Shown: positions 20,072-30,231 of the stretch, piece after piece
Position numbering within the stretch: position 1 is the stretch's first letter
Layout of the letters: every line of letters begins with the position of its first letter
Assembly (NCBI GenBank): GCA_013388745.1
Contig: JACAER010000016.1
Location: 1 to 64,000 of the forward strand
Direction: 5' to 3'
Source of the DNA: Chloroflexota bacterium
GTDB lineage: Bacteria > Chloroflexota > Anaerolineae > Aggregatilineales > Phototrophicaceae
DNA length: 64,000 nucleotides
Translations under genes and position numbers: made by a program
Notes under the pieces: generated by a model
Databases searched by the model: none
What the model saw: the letters and a program-made list of their open reading frames with translations, nothing else
What the model was told of the DNA's origin: nothing

Positions 20072-21016
20072 TTACACAACCTGCCTTTGATACCAGGCTG
20101 TCGTGCGCCGCAGCCCTTCTTCGAAGTTCACCACAGGCGCAAAATCCAGCAATTCACGCGCTTTGCTCACGTCGGCCTGCGAGTGTTTGATGTCGCCGGG
20201 ACGCGGGTCGGCGTGAATGGGCTGAATATTCGTCCCCAAAATCTGGTTGATGCCGGCGATCAGTTGCAGCAAGCTGACGCTGCCGCCTGTCGCCAGGTTA
20301 ATGACATGGCCGCTGGCTTCGGGCGCGCTGGCCGCCAGAATATTGCCGTGTACTACGTTGTCGATATAGGTAAAGTCGCGCGACTGCTGGCCGTCGCCAA
20401 AAATCGTCGGGCGAATATCTTTGAGCATAGCGGTAATGAACAGCGGAATCACCGCTGCATACTGCGAGGTCGGATCCTGGCGCGGGCCAAACACATTGAA
20501 ATAGCGCAGACACACGGTCTGCAAGCCATACACGGCGGTAAACGTCTGGCAGTAGAATTCACCCGCGAGTTTGGCCACACCGTAAGGCGAAATCGGCTGC
20601 GGCGACATGCTTTCGCTCTTGGAATCGCCAGGAGCATCCCCATAGGCCGAAGACGAAGCAGCGTACACCACGCGGCGTACACCGGCATCACGCGCCGCCA
20701 GCAGCACATTCAAGGTCCCTGTAACACAGTGTTCGTGCGTGCGCATCGGGTCTTCGACGCTGAGCGGCACGGAGGGCAGCGCTGCCTGATGAAAGACGAC
20801 CTCCGCGCCTTTAAAAATCGGGTCGAGCGCTTTTTTGTCGGTAATGCTCACTTCATGAAAGGCAAAGTCGCCCAGTCCCTTGAGCACTTCCAGATTTTCG
20901 CGCTTGCCTGTGAGCAGGTTATCGACCACACGCACCTGATGGCCTTCACGCAGCAAACGCTGTGCGATATGCGAACCAATGAAGCCCGCGCCACCTGTTA
21001 CTACATAGGTTGTCAT
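20072..21016 (-). CDS. NAD-dependent epimerase/dehydratase (UDP-glucose 4-epimerase-like)
   Basis: VTGGAGFIGSHIAQRLL; YAASSSAYGD; SPYGVAKLAGE; YFNVFGPRQDP. Confidence 0.92.
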   Translation of the reverse strand: MTTYVVTGGAGFIGSHIAQRLLREGHQVRVVDNLLTGKRENLEVLKGLGDFAFHEVSITDKKALDPIFKGAEVVFHQAALPSVPLSVEDPMRTHEHCVTGTLNVLLAARDAGVRRVVYAASSSAYGDAPGDSKSESMSPQPISPYGVAKLAGEFYCQTFTAVYGLQTVCLRYFNVFGPRQDPTSQYAAVIPLFITAMLKDIRPTIFGDGQQSRDFTYIDNVVHGNILAASAPEASGHVINLATGGSVSLLQLIAGINQILGTNIQPIHADPRPGDIKHSQADVSKARELLDFAPVVNFEEGLRRTTAWYQRQVV

Positions 21017-21018
21017 AA

Positions 21019-21261
21019 TCAGTTTTTCGCTTTCGTGATTCGCCGCATCATCGTATACATCGTCATGCCGTTACCGCTGTGGGAAATCCCCGCGACTTCC
21101 CAACTGCGTTCATCCAGCAGATTGATTAACGCGATCATCTTCAGAAAAGATTCGTTGAGCGAAGAATCGCTCAAGAGAATGTAATTCTGCCCGATGTCAT
21201 AGATCGCGTCCAGGTCATTCAGCAGGTCAGCGGCTTTTATCGGTTTTGAGGGATCAATCAT
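21019..21261 (-). CDS. small conserved hypothetical protein
   Basis: 80-codon ORF (MIDPSKPIKAADLLNDLDAIYDIGQNYILL...) overlapping the downstream end of the neighbouring gene by ATGA. Confidence 0.6.
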   Translation of the reverse strand: MIDPSKPIKAADLLNDLDAIYDIGQNYILLSDSSLNESFLKMIALINLLDERSWEVAGISHSGNGMTMYTMMRRITKAKN

Positions 21262-22280
21262 AATTTGGGCCTCAATTGATAACGCTTGCGGATATAGAAC
21301 ATCAACACGAACAGCAGCGCCAGCAGCAGCATGGCCGCCAGGCCGACAAGCATCGCAATCTGGGGCGCGGCGGCGCTGACGAGCAGGCCAATCGTGCCGA
21401 AAAAGGCGCACGCGCCGTACAGCAAAAACAGGGTCTTGCGCTGATTCAGGCCAAGACTCATCAGGCGATGTGAAGTGTGATCTTTGCCGGCTTCGGTGGG
21501 GGAACGGCCTTCGGCAATGCGCGTGCTGACGACCAGATTGATGTCGAAGATCGGCACCGCCAGCACCAGCAGCGGCACCATCCAGGTCACGTCCAGCGGT
21601 TGGCTGCCGAATTCCAGCTTGATACCCAGCACGGCCAGGGTAAAACCGAGTACCAGCGCGCCCATATCGCCCATAAAAGTGCTGGCCGGGTTAAAGTTAT
21701 AAGTGAGAAAGCCGATGGCGCTGCCCATCAATGCCGCCGCCAGGCAGCTCACCAGCACCAACCCCTGCGACAGCGCGATCAGCATAAAGAACAGGGCACA
21801 GATGGCTGTCAGACCGGCGCACAGACCGTCCATGTTGTCGAGGAAGTTGAGCGCGTTGGTGATGGCGACCACCCATAGAATTGTCAGCGGTATATCGAGC
21901 AGGGGGTTGTTAAAGAGGTGAATTTGAATGCCGGCGGAAATCAGAAAAATTGCGGCGGCAGTCATGGCGATGAGGCGCACACCTATTCCCAGACTGAAGC
22001 GATCATCGAGCAGGCCGACGAGTGCCAGCAGTGCCGCGCCGAGCACTACCGCGCCGAGTTCGGTCATAAACTGTTCGGGGCTGAACAGCAGCAGCGACAG
22101 CGCAAAGCCGATAAAAATTGCCAACCCGCCCATCAGGGGTTTTTGATCGGTGTGAATTTTACGCTGGTTGGGCTTATCGACCACGCCTAAAAGCATGGCG
22201 ATCTGGCGCGATACGGGTGTCAACCCCAGCGCAGTGGCAAAACCGACCACCAGGATCGGCACAAACTGCAACGAATCCAT
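21258..22280 (-). CDS. MraY/WecA/TagO-family UDP-GlcNAc:polyprenyl-phosphate GlcNAc-1-P transferase
   Basis: Multi-TM; FLDNMDGLCAGLTAICALFF, FNPASTFMGDMGALVLGF, DHTSHRLMSLGL. Confidence 0.9.
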   Translation of the reverse strand: MDSLQFVPILVVGFATALGLTPVSRQIAMLLGVVDKPNQRKIHTDQKPLMGGLAIFIGFALSLLLFSPEQFMTELGAVVLGAALLALVGLLDDRFSLGIGVRLIAMTAAAIFLISAGIQIHLFNNPLLDIPLTILWVVAITNALNFLDNMDGLCAGLTAICALFFMLIALSQGLVLVSCLAAALMGSAIGFLTYNFNPASTFMGDMGALVLGFTLAVLGIKLEFGSQPLDVTWMVPLLVLAVPIFDINLVVSTRIAEGRSPTEAGKDHTSHRLMSLGLNQRKTLFLLYGACAFFGTIGLLVSAAAPQIAMLVGLAAMLLLALLFVLMFYIRKRYQLRPKL

Positions 22281-22422
22281 CTTATGTCCTCACGTGTTTC
22301 ACAGTTCAGCAGTATACCTTAAAACACTGAACGCGATAAGGCGGTTTCAAAACTGTACCAGCAGCATTGGGATACACGGCATATAATGAATTTTACCTTC
22401 TTGGAAATTGGGCTGGAGGGAT

Positions 22423-23640
22423 ATGTTACAGAACGCGCTCACAGTCATCACCAAAATCAAGCCCGGTGAACTCGAAACGCTGCGCGCTTTCCTGCTGGTC
22501 GTCGGGCGCGATATCAAAGGCAAACGCGATAACAGCCACGTGCATTTCGCCAACATGCATACCACGCACTTCGCACGTTGGGTCATTATCAACGAGTACG
22601 GCGCGCCGCATCTCTTGTTTTCCAGCAACCACGATGGCAGCGATGTTGAATATATCGCCCTGCTGATCGAAATCATTGCAGAAGCGCTCGACCACATCTG
22701 GGGGCACTGCGAAGGGTATCCCAGCGGAATGGATGTCAGATCGCCGCAGTTCAAAGCGGCTTTTACCCAATACCTGCTGAAGCACGCGATCGAACCCGAC
22801 ACGTTTTACATCGGCTATCGCGGCGTGCGTGTCAATGAGATGCAGGGCTTTCTTAAGCTGCGGCTGCGGCTGGAGCAAACCTTCGATCTACCGGCGGTGC
22901 GGGCGGCAGTGAGCGAGGCGCTGCCACACTTTCCGCTGCTGTCCCAGACCACGCCCGCCTTCGTCGCGCTGCGCCAGAATATGCGCAGCGCCCTGATACT
23001 CGCGCGCGTGCTGTGGGATACGATCGTCCAGTTCCTCTATCTGGTGTTCATCAAGCCGCAGATACTGCGCGCGCGCGGCCTACCGCGCATCGATTACGTC
23101 GTGCCACCGCCAGAAGCCGCCGCGCTGTATAAGGCGGAAATCGAGGATGTTGTGGCACAGAATCAGATGACGGTCATCACGCGTATCAAGCCGGGACGTT
23201 CTATCCCGCTCAAGCTGGTGCTGTGCTTCGTCAACGCCGCCGCCAAACACATCTTCAACGAAGGCTCGCTCGCCAACATTGCCACCATCCATTTCGCGCG
23301 CTGGATCATCATCGACGACGGCAAACACCTGCTGTTCGAAAGCAACTACGACAGCACGTTTGAAAGTTATATCGGCGATTTTGTCGATAAAGTGAGTCAC
23401 GGCATGAACGCTATCTGGCGGCATTCCGAAGGTTTTCCAGAAACCACAGGATTTATCCTGACACAGGGCGGATGCAACCATATCGAAGCCTTCAAAACCT
23501 ATATCCGCCAGAATCAGATCGAAGCGCAGGTTTTTTACAGCGCGTATCCACAGCATACCGTGCGCAATCTTATCAGCGCGCTGCGTATCGGCCAGACCGC
23601 CGACCGCGGTGCGCTCGAAGCCTGGCTCAGCCGCTTCTAG
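22423..23640 (+). CDS. protein of unknown function with internally duplicated domain
   Basis: Two similar halves: TVITKIKPG...HTTHFARWVIINEYGAPHLLFSSNHDG and TVITRIKPG...ATIHFARWIIIDDGKHLLFESNYD; precedes the DyP peroxidase gene. Confidence 0.75.
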   Translation: MLQNALTVITKIKPGELETLRAFLLVVGRDIKGKRDNSHVHFANMHTTHFARWVIINEYGAPHLLFSSNHDGSDVEYIALLIEIIAEALDHIWGHCEGYPSGMDVRSPQFKAAFTQYLLKHAIEPDTFYIGYRGVRVNEMQGFLKLRLRLEQTFDLPAVRAAVSEALPHFPLLSQTTPAFVALRQNMRSALILARVLWDTIVQFLYLVFIKPQILRARGLPRIDYVVPPPEAAALYKAEIEDVVAQNQMTVITRIKPGRSIPLKLVLCFVNAAAKHIFNEGSLANIATIHFARWIIIDDGKHLLFESNYDSTFESYIGDFVDKVSHGMNAIWRHSEGFPETTGFILTQGGCNHIEAFKTYIRQNQIEAQVFYSAYPQHTVRNLISALRIGQTADRGALEAWLSRF

Positions 23641-23655
23641 AGCGAAGGAGTGTAC

Positions 23656-25086
23656 ATGACGACGCCGCTTCAATTGGACGACATTCAGGGTTTTGTAGTG
23701 CGCGGCTACACGTTTTTGTACGCGCGCTACCTGTTTCTGCAATTCGATACACAGGCGCATGGGCAGCAGTGGTTGGCCAAAATCGTTGATTGGACAACGC
23801 CGGCCACAACATGGACACAAAAGCCCAAAGTGTGCCAGAATATCGCGTTTACCGTCGATGGATTAAAAGCGCTGGGGCTGGCCGACAGCAGTTTGCAAAC
23901 CTTCTCCAAAGAATTTGTTGCCGGGATGCACACGCGCGAACGTGTGCTGGGAGATACCGAGGGCAACCGCGCAGACCTGTGGGAAATCGGCAATCCCACC
24001 AGACCTGACCTACAAATTCATGCGCTGCTGCTGCTGTTTGGCCTTACCAGCGATGATCTGAAACAGTTCAGCGAGCAGCACGCGCAGATTCGCGCACAAA
24101 TCGGCGGAATTACGCTTTTGCACAGCATCGATGGTGTGCGCCGGCTGGACAAAAAAGAGCATTTCGGCTATCTGGACGGCGCAGGCCAACCGCAGATCGA
24201 AGGCATGGACGCGCGCAGCGCGGCGCATTCCGCTGACCCCACGCGCCCCCTGAAGGCCGGTGAATTTGTGCTGGGGTATCAAAACGAGTATGGCATTCTA
24301 CCCTCCTCGCCTACCGTGCCTTCCGACGCCCGCGCGCAAAGGCTGGCCGCTGTCGAAAAGCAGCCGGCGCTGCGCGATTTTGGCTGCAACGGAACCTATC
24401 TCGTGCTGCGCAAGCTGTATCAGGATGTGGCGGCTTTTCGCAAGTTCTTGCAGGATAATGCCCCGGACTTCCACAGTGAATCGCGTAAAGCCGCCGATAG
24501 GCACGAGGTCGAATGGTTGGCGGCCAAACTGGTTGGGCGCTGGCGCAGCGGCACACCGCTGGCGCTTTCCCCAGAACAGGATTCGCCGCTTCCCGGCAAG
24601 CACGAAAACAACACCTTCAAATTTGGCGATGACACGGCAGGGCTGACGACGCCGCGCGGTTCGCACATCCGGCGCGCGAACCCACGCGACACTTTCGGGC
24701 TGCCCGGCGCCTATGGGACAGAGTCATTCAAAGCTGTGAACCGCCACCGCATTATCCGGCGCGGAATGCCCTATGGCCCGCCGCTGCAATCGACACAGGA
24801 TGACGGCGCTGATCGTGGGCTGGTCTTTATTTGCATCAACGCCAATATCGCCGTGCAGTACGAATTTGTCCAGAAGTGGATGAACGACCCGAATTTTAAC
24901 GGACTGTATCAGAATCAGGATGTCTTCGCACATAACCATCACATCACCGACACCTTCGCCGTGATTGAGCAGCCGCCGCTGCGTCAGCGCATCCCCTATC
25001 CGCAAAGCTTCGTGAAGGTACGCGGCGGAGCCTACTTCTTTATGCCAGGTATAGCAGCCCTGCGTTATTTATCTGCCAGTGAGTAA
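23656..25086 (+). CDS. DyP-type peroxidase family protein
   Basis: DDIQGFVVRGY, HFGYLDGAGQPQIEG, FVLGYQNEYG, HIRRANPRD, NRHRIIRRGMPYGPP, GLVFICINANIAVQYEFVQ. Confidence 0.88.
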   Translation: MTTPLQLDDIQGFVVRGYTFLYARYLFLQFDTQAHGQQWLAKIVDWTTPATTWTQKPKVCQNIAFTVDGLKALGLADSSLQTFSKEFVAGMHTRERVLGDTEGNRADLWEIGNPTRPDLQIHALLLLFGLTSDDLKQFSEQHAQIRAQIGGITLLHSIDGVRRLDKKEHFGYLDGAGQPQIEGMDARSAAHSADPTRPLKAGEFVLGYQNEYGILPSSPTVPSDARAQRLAAVEKQPALRDFGCNGTYLVLRKLYQDVAAFRKFLQDNAPDFHSESRKAADRHEVEWLAAKLVGRWRSGTPLALSPEQDSPLPGKHENNTFKFGDDTAGLTTPRGSHIRRANPRDTFGLPGAYGTESFKAVNRHRIIRRGMPYGPPLQSTQDDGADRGLVFICINANIAVQYEFVQKWMNDPNFNGLYQNQDVFAHNHHITDTFAVIEQPPLRQRIPYPQSFVKVRGGAYFFMPGIAALRYLSASE

Positions 25087-25149
25087 AAAGTACTAATGAC
25101 CGACGGTTGACTATTGCAAACTGAATTCCTATGGCATAATGGGGATTTA

Positions 25150-28100
25150 ATGCAAGATGAAATGATTGCCAGCGGAGACCGTGCGCCAATGTCCAGTGAC
25201 GCGCTGCCTATCATCAACCGCCGTTATCAACTGCTAGACAAAATCGGCTTTGGCGATATGGGCGTGGTTTATCGCGCTTATGATCGCCTAAATCAACAAG
25301 TGATAGCGCTCAAACAGGTGAACTTGAGCGCTGTATCGGACGCCGATTCGCCCTTCATGCTGGCGCAGGAATTCCGAACGCTGGCCTCCCTGCGCCATCC
25401 GAACATCATCAGCGTGTTGGATTATGGTTTTACCCGTTCCGACGCTGCCGCGCCCCCGCAGCCCTACTTTACGATGGATTGGCTGGCGGAGGCGGAAGTT
25501 ATTATCAGCGCCGGGCAGGGCTTGCCGCCGCATATGCAGGTTGACCTGCTCATCCAAATGTTCTACGCGCTGGCATATTTGCATCGGCGCGGCATCCTGC
25601 ACCGCGATCTTAAACCCGCCAATGTCGTCGTGGTGGATGGTACAGTCAAAGTGCTGGATTTTGGTCTTTCGCTGATGCGCGGGCAGGCCACAAGCAGCCA
25701 CAACGCTGGCACGCTGGCCTACATGGCTCCCGAACTGCTGCAAGGCGCAGCGGCCAGTATCGCCTCCGATCTCTATGCCGCCGGCTTGATCGCCTACGAA
25801 ATGTTCGCGGGTCAGCATCCGTTTGATCTGCATAATGTGCCCCAGTTGATGCAGCAGATTGTGTCCGCGCCTGTGGATACCTTATCGCTGGATATCGACA
25901 GCGGTGTCGCGCGGGTAATAGAGCGACTGCTGGCAAAAACCCCGGAAGCCCGCTACACCAACGCGCACGATGTCGTGGTTGCTATGGCTGTGGCCGTCGA
26001 TAAAACCTTGCCGCGCGAAACATCCATGATCCGCGAGAGCTTCTTGCAGGTGGCGAAATTTGTCGGGCGCGCGCAGGAAATGGCGACGCTGAAGAACGCT
26101 CTGGAAAACGCGGTCGAACAGCGTAAGGGTAGCGCGTGGCTGATCGGCGGAGAAAGCGGTGTCGGCAAGTCGCGTTTGATCGCGGAGCTGCACCCGCACG
26201 CGCTTGTCACCGGTGCGCTTGTCCTGCGCGGACAAGGCATGGACAAGAACCATGTTCCCCACGAAATCTGGCGCGACGTGCTGCGCCAATTGACGCTCTA
26301 CACAGAACTCAGCGATCTTGAAGCCAGCGTGCTCAAAGGGTTCGTGCCTGACATTACCCATCTGCTCCAGCGTCCCATCGCCACTGCGCCCGCGCTCGAT
26401 CCGCAAGCTGCGCATGAGCGTCTGCTGCGTGTGGTGCGCGATGTGCTGCATCGCTGCTGCCAGAAGCAGGCGTGTGTGATTATCCTGGAAGATGCGCATT
26501 ATGCCGACAGCGAAGGCCTGCTGCTGCTGCAACATCTGCTGGACAGCGTGCATGAGCTGCCGCTGCTGCTGATCGCCAGCTATCGCGATGACCAGGCTCC
26601 CGATTTGCCGCAAACGCTGGCGGCCATGCGGTTGCTTACGCTGGAGCGTTTGCAGCCCAATGATATTGCCACGCTGAGTGAGTCGCTGCTGGGAGAAGCC
26701 GGGCGACAGGAGCAGATCGTGAGCCTGCTGCGGCGCGAAACCGCCGGCAACGTGTTTTTCATGGTCGAAGTCGTGCGCGCCCTGGCCGAAGACGCGGGCA
26801 CGCTGACGAACATCGGCGTCAAGACACTGCCGGAAAAGGTCTTCGCCGGGGGCGTTTCGCTGGTGGTGCGCCGCCGTTTGGAGCGGCTGCCGCTGTGGGC
26901 GCAGGGGCTGCTGCAAGTGGCCGCCGCTGCCGGACGCCAGATTGATCCGCGTATTCTCCAGCGGCTCGACCCCAAAATTGACATTGAGCGCTGGCTGACC
27001 ACCTGCGCCGAAAGCGCCGTGCTGGATGTGCAGGACAATCGCTGGCGCTTCGCTCACGAAAAACTGCGTGAAGGCGTCCTGGACGATCTCTCTGAGCAGC
27101 GGCGTAAGCATCTGCACGGCCAGGTTGCCTGGGCGATAGAGCATGTGTACCCCGATGACCCGGCGCAGGCGGCACTTCTCGCTTATCATTGGTCGGTGTT
27201 GGGCGATCTTGAAAAGATCGCCCGCTACGCGCAAATCGCCGGAGAACATGCCCTGCGCAGCGGCGCCAATTATGCCGCCAGCCGTTTTTTTGAGCAGGCC
27301 TTGGACGCTATCAACCAGCTAACCTTCCATCCCGAATTGCAGCGGCGTTATATCGACATCGCCCTGGCTTATGGGCGCGCGGCAGCGGCGTTTCCCAGCG
27401 CAAAAGTGATCGAGGCGCTGCAACAAGCCCTGCAATGGACGCATGACTTGCATGATGAGGAACGCCAGGCCAGCATACTGAGTTCGATGGGTGCGTTCTA
27501 TTATGTTTCCGGGCGCATTGACGAGGCGATGGCGCATTTCAAGCGTGCTATCGCGCTGGCCGAACAGCGCAATCAGGATGAGCTGCTGCTCATGCCTTAT
27601 GCGATGAACGCACGCGCCGCGCTGATCGCTGCCGACTTTCCCTATGGCGCGCAGTTACTCACCAAAGCGCTGGCACTGGCCGAAAAACAGCAGGATGCCT
27701 ATTGGTTATCCGGGACGTTAGCCTGGCAGGGTATGGTGTTGTTGCAGCAGAGCCGTTCGTCGGAAGCCATCCAGCATCTTGGGCGCAGTATCATGCTGGC
27801 GGAAGGGATGCATAACCCGGCACGGCTGGCGACCGTACTGCTCTTTGTCGGCGCTGCTTACTTCTATGGCGGTTACTACAATGAGGCTGTAGAAATCTTG
27901 AGTCGCAGCCTCACGCTGGCGCAGCAGGTACAAAGCCGGGTGATTATCTGCAACGCCGCCGGCAATCTGGGCTGCGCCTGGGTAGAACTGGGCAATCCCG
28001 AATTGGCCCGACATTATCTGGAACTGGCTTTAAGCTTAGTGCCGCCTACGAATGCGCTGGTCGCCGCGCCGTTGTTTCTGGCCTATCGTGCCGAGCTTGA

Positions 28101-28482
28101 TCTGCGCATAGGAGATGAACAAGCAGTCGCCCGTGCCGAAAACGCGCTGCAACTCGCGGAGGCCACGCATCAGGTTAGCATCAAAGTGCTGGTAGCGCGT
28201 ATCTTGGGCCGCTTGTGTATGCGCTTGGCGCAGCCTGTCTGGGAAAAAGCCGAAGCCTATTTGCAGCAAAGCCTGGCGATTGCCCGCAGCAGCGAAATGC
28301 ATCCGGCCATCGTCGGCGCGCTGCTGGAACTGGGTAAGCTGTATGCCGCGCAGGGCAAGACGCAGGCCGCCCAGACTGTGCTGCAAGAGGCGCTGTCCCT
28401 GTGTGAACGCGCCGGCCCGCGCCATCACCTGCGCGCGCTGCAAGAAGCGCTCTACGTCTCAAGGCAGGGGCAGGCGCAGTAA
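25150..28482 (+). CDS. PknK/LAL-like serine/threonine kinase with AAA ATPase and TPR domains
   Basis: HRDLKPANVVVVDGTVKVLDFGLS kinase loop; GGESGVGKSRLIAEL P-loop; TPR-type C-terminal half. ORF also open from TTG 25114. Confidence 0.88.
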   Translation: MQDEMIASGDRAPMSSDALPIINRRYQLLDKIGFGDMGVVYRAYDRLNQQVIALKQVNLSAVSDADSPFMLAQEFRTLASLRHPNIISVLDYGFTRSDAAAPPQPYFTMDWLAEAEVIISAGQGLPPHMQVDLLIQMFYALAYLHRRGILHRDLKPANVVVVDGTVKVLDFGLSLMRGQATSSHNAGTLAYMAPELLQGAAASIASDLYAAGLIAYEMFAGQHPFDLHNVPQLMQQIVSAPVDTLSLDIDSGVARVIERLLAKTPEARYTNAHDVVVAMAVAVDKTLPRETSMIRESFLQVAKFVGRAQEMATLKNALENAVEQRKGSAWLIGGESGVGKSRLIAELHPHALVTGALVLRGQGMDKNHVPHEIWRDVLRQLTLYTELSDLEASVLKGFVPDITHLLQRPIATAPALDPQAAHERLLRVVRDVLHRCCQKQACVIILEDAHYADSEGLLLLQHLLDSVHELPLLLIASYRDDQAPDLPQTLAAMRLLTLERLQPNDIATLSESLLGEAGRQEQIVSLLRRETAGNVFFMVEVVRALAEDAGTLTNIGVKTLPEKVFAGGVSLVVRRRLERLPLWAQGLLQVAAAAGRQIDPRILQRLDPKIDIERWLTTCAESAVLDVQDNRWRFAHEKLREGVLDDLSEQRRKHLHGQVAWAIEHVYPDDPAQAALLAYHWSVLGDLEKIARYAQIAGEHALRSGANYAASRFFEQALDAINQLTFHPELQRRYIDIALAYGRAAAAFPSAKVIEALQQALQWTHDLHDEERQASILSSMGAFYYVSGRIDEAMAHFKRAIALAEQRNQDELLLMPYAMNARAALIAADFPYGAQLLTKALALAEKQQDAYWLSGTLAWQGMVLLQQSRSSEAIQHLGRSIMLAEGMHNPARLATVLLFVGAAYFYGGYYNEAVEILSRSLTLAQQVQSRVIICNAAGNLGCAWVELGNPELARHYLELALSLVPPTNALVAAPLFLAYRAELDLRIGDEQAVARAENALQLAEATHQVSIKVLVARILGRLCMRLAQPVWEKAEAYLQQSLAIARSSEMHPAIVGALLELGKLYAAQGKTQAAQTVLQEALSLCERAGPRHHLRALQEALYVSRQGQAQ

Positions 28483-30222
28483 AAAGCTCGCTCCCCGTGC
28501 GACCGGGCGTATGCTGATCTGTCCGCCGTGCGAATCGGCAATCCCCTTGACGATTGCCAGCCCCAGACCGCTGCCCGGATAATTGGCGGCGTTACGGCAG
28601 CGATGAAAGCGGCTGAAAATCAGGGCGGCTTCGTCTTCGGGAATCCCGATTCCTGTATCACGCACTTCCACTTCTACGAAGTGTTTTTGCTCGCACAACT
28701 TCAGGCTGACGGTTTCGCCGGCAGGCGTAAACTTAATCGCGTTATCCAGTAGATTGCTGATCGCACAGCGCAACTGTGCCGGGCTGCCGACAACGCGCAC
28801 CGCTTCTTGTGGTAGTGCCAGCTCAAAGTTGACCCCCACTTGTTCTGACCGCGATGCATAAGGCTCGCTCAACTCTTGCAGCAAGACAGTCAGGGAAAGC
28901 TCCTTGTGTGCCGTTTTGGCCTCGCCCGCTTCGATGCGTGACAGATTCAGCAGCCCGTCAGTTAATGACTCCAGACGTTGAAGCTGTGTTGCCGCACGTT
29001 CCAGATACGTCAGGCGTGTGCGGGCGTCACCCTCGTCGGCTGCTAATTCCAGATTGGTGCGCGCCGCTGTGAGCGGGGTGTGCAGTTCATGCGCTGCGTC
29101 GGCGACAAAACGCCGCAGCGCTTTGATGGTTTCCTCCACTTGGCGCGCCATATGATTGAAGGATGTCGAAAGCAGCCCCAGTTCATCCTGGCGTTGAATA
29201 TTGGCGCGCGCGGAGAGATCGCCCGCTGCCATCTGTTTGGTTACGGTCGTTAAGGCCAGCAGCGGCACGCTGATACGCCGGCTGATACGCCAGCCGACCA
29301 GCGCCGCCAATCCTACCGCTAATGCACCGGCAATCGCCAGGCCGCGCGCAACGTGGCTGATAATTTTGCCTCCATACGCCGGTCCCTGCGAAAGTTCCAG
29401 GTAACCGATGGTGTTTCCGGCACTGTCGAGGACGGTTTCGGTAAACAGTTGATCGGAGCGCTGACCATCTGTCGTGCGATCCGCGCTGAGATCGAAGCCG
29501 TACAATGTACCTGTGGCAGGCAGCACCGAAGCGAAACCCGCCTCCGCATAATTATCGGCAGCAGAACGGTCCGCGTTTGTCTGCTGGTTGTCGCTGTCAA
29601 CCCGAATAAAATTGAGGCTGATGACCGGCGTATAGTATTCGACATTGGGCTGGGTGGAATCGGGCGGAAGTTCGATGGGGATCGATAAATCTGCGGAAAA
29701 CGTGGGATAGTTACGGTATTCGATCGCTTCTTCGGCGGCACCGAAATCGTCGTAGGTGTTGGAGGCGCTTTCTTGCCCCAGGATGCCGGGATTATAGCTG
29801 GCCGCGTAATGGGTGGTCTCTCCCTGATCATAGTCGGCAAGAGCGGACGGGGTGGCGCGTGCGGGAGTCTGGGGCGCGCTTTCGCCAGGGCGGGCGGAGA
29901 TCGTCAGCAGATTGCGCATGGCAGGAATGCCGGAATCCGCCAGGACATTGCCCGCCGCATCAAGATAGCGCACACGTGCCTGTGCCAGGAACGAATAGGT
30001 GTCCAGATGCGCTTGGATCGCCGCCAGCGGCATCTGGTTTTCGACCATTTGCATGACGACGGAATTGATGGCGTTGGCGTTGCCCTGTAAGTACTCGTAC
30101 TCGCGCTGCACGTAATAGCTGCGCAGCACCAAAAACAGCACACTGCCGAGCGCCAGCGCCGAAAGCAGGGCTATTGCCGCATAGCTGATCGGAAGCTGCC
30201 AGCGAATGGATTGGCGTTTCAT
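28459..30222 (-). CDS. sensor histidine kinase (HAMP, HisKA, HATPase_c)
   Basis: FVADAAHELHTPLTAARTNLE H-box; LLDNAIKFTPAG N-box; DTGIGIPEDE; GSGLGLAIVKGI. Confidence 0.92.
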   Translation of the reverse strand: MKRQSIRWQLPISYAAIALLSALALGSVLFLVLRSYYVQREYEYLQGNANAINSVVMQMVENQMPLAAIQAHLDTYSFLAQARVRYLDAAGNVLADSGIPAMRNLLTISARPGESAPQTPARATPSALADYDQGETTHYAASYNPGILGQESASNTYDDFGAAEEAIEYRNYPTFSADLSIPIELPPDSTQPNVEYYTPVISLNFIRVDSDNQQTNADRSAADNYAEAGFASVLPATGTLYGFDLSADRTTDGQRSDQLFTETVLDSAGNTIGYLELSQGPAYGGKIISHVARGLAIAGALAVGLAALVGWRISRRISVPLLALTTVTKQMAAGDLSARANIQRQDELGLLSTSFNHMARQVEETIKALRRFVADAAHELHTPLTAARTNLELAADEGDARTRLTYLERAATQLQRLESLTDGLLNLSRIEAGEAKTAHKELSLTVLLQELSEPYASRSEQVGVNFELALPQEAVRVVGSPAQLRCAISNLLDNAIKFTPAGETVSLKLCEQKHFVEVEVRDTGIGIPEDEAALIFSRFHRCRNAANYPGSGLGLAIVKGIADSHGGQISIRPVARGASFLLRLPLP

Positions 30223-30231
30223 GGCACTTCC

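Noticed and set aside
20066-21184. 372-aa plus-strand ORF after trpA
   Set aside because: Antisense to the epimerase gene with clear Rossmann motif; shadow ORF.
25107-25140. Strong promoter before the PknK-like gene
   Set aside because: TTGACT is present, but CATAAT is 22 bp away and the 17-bp-spaced hexamer (TATGGC) is weak; not listed as a feature.
25882-27249. 455-aa minus-strand ORF
   Set aside because: Antisense to the kinase/ATPase gene; no domain support.
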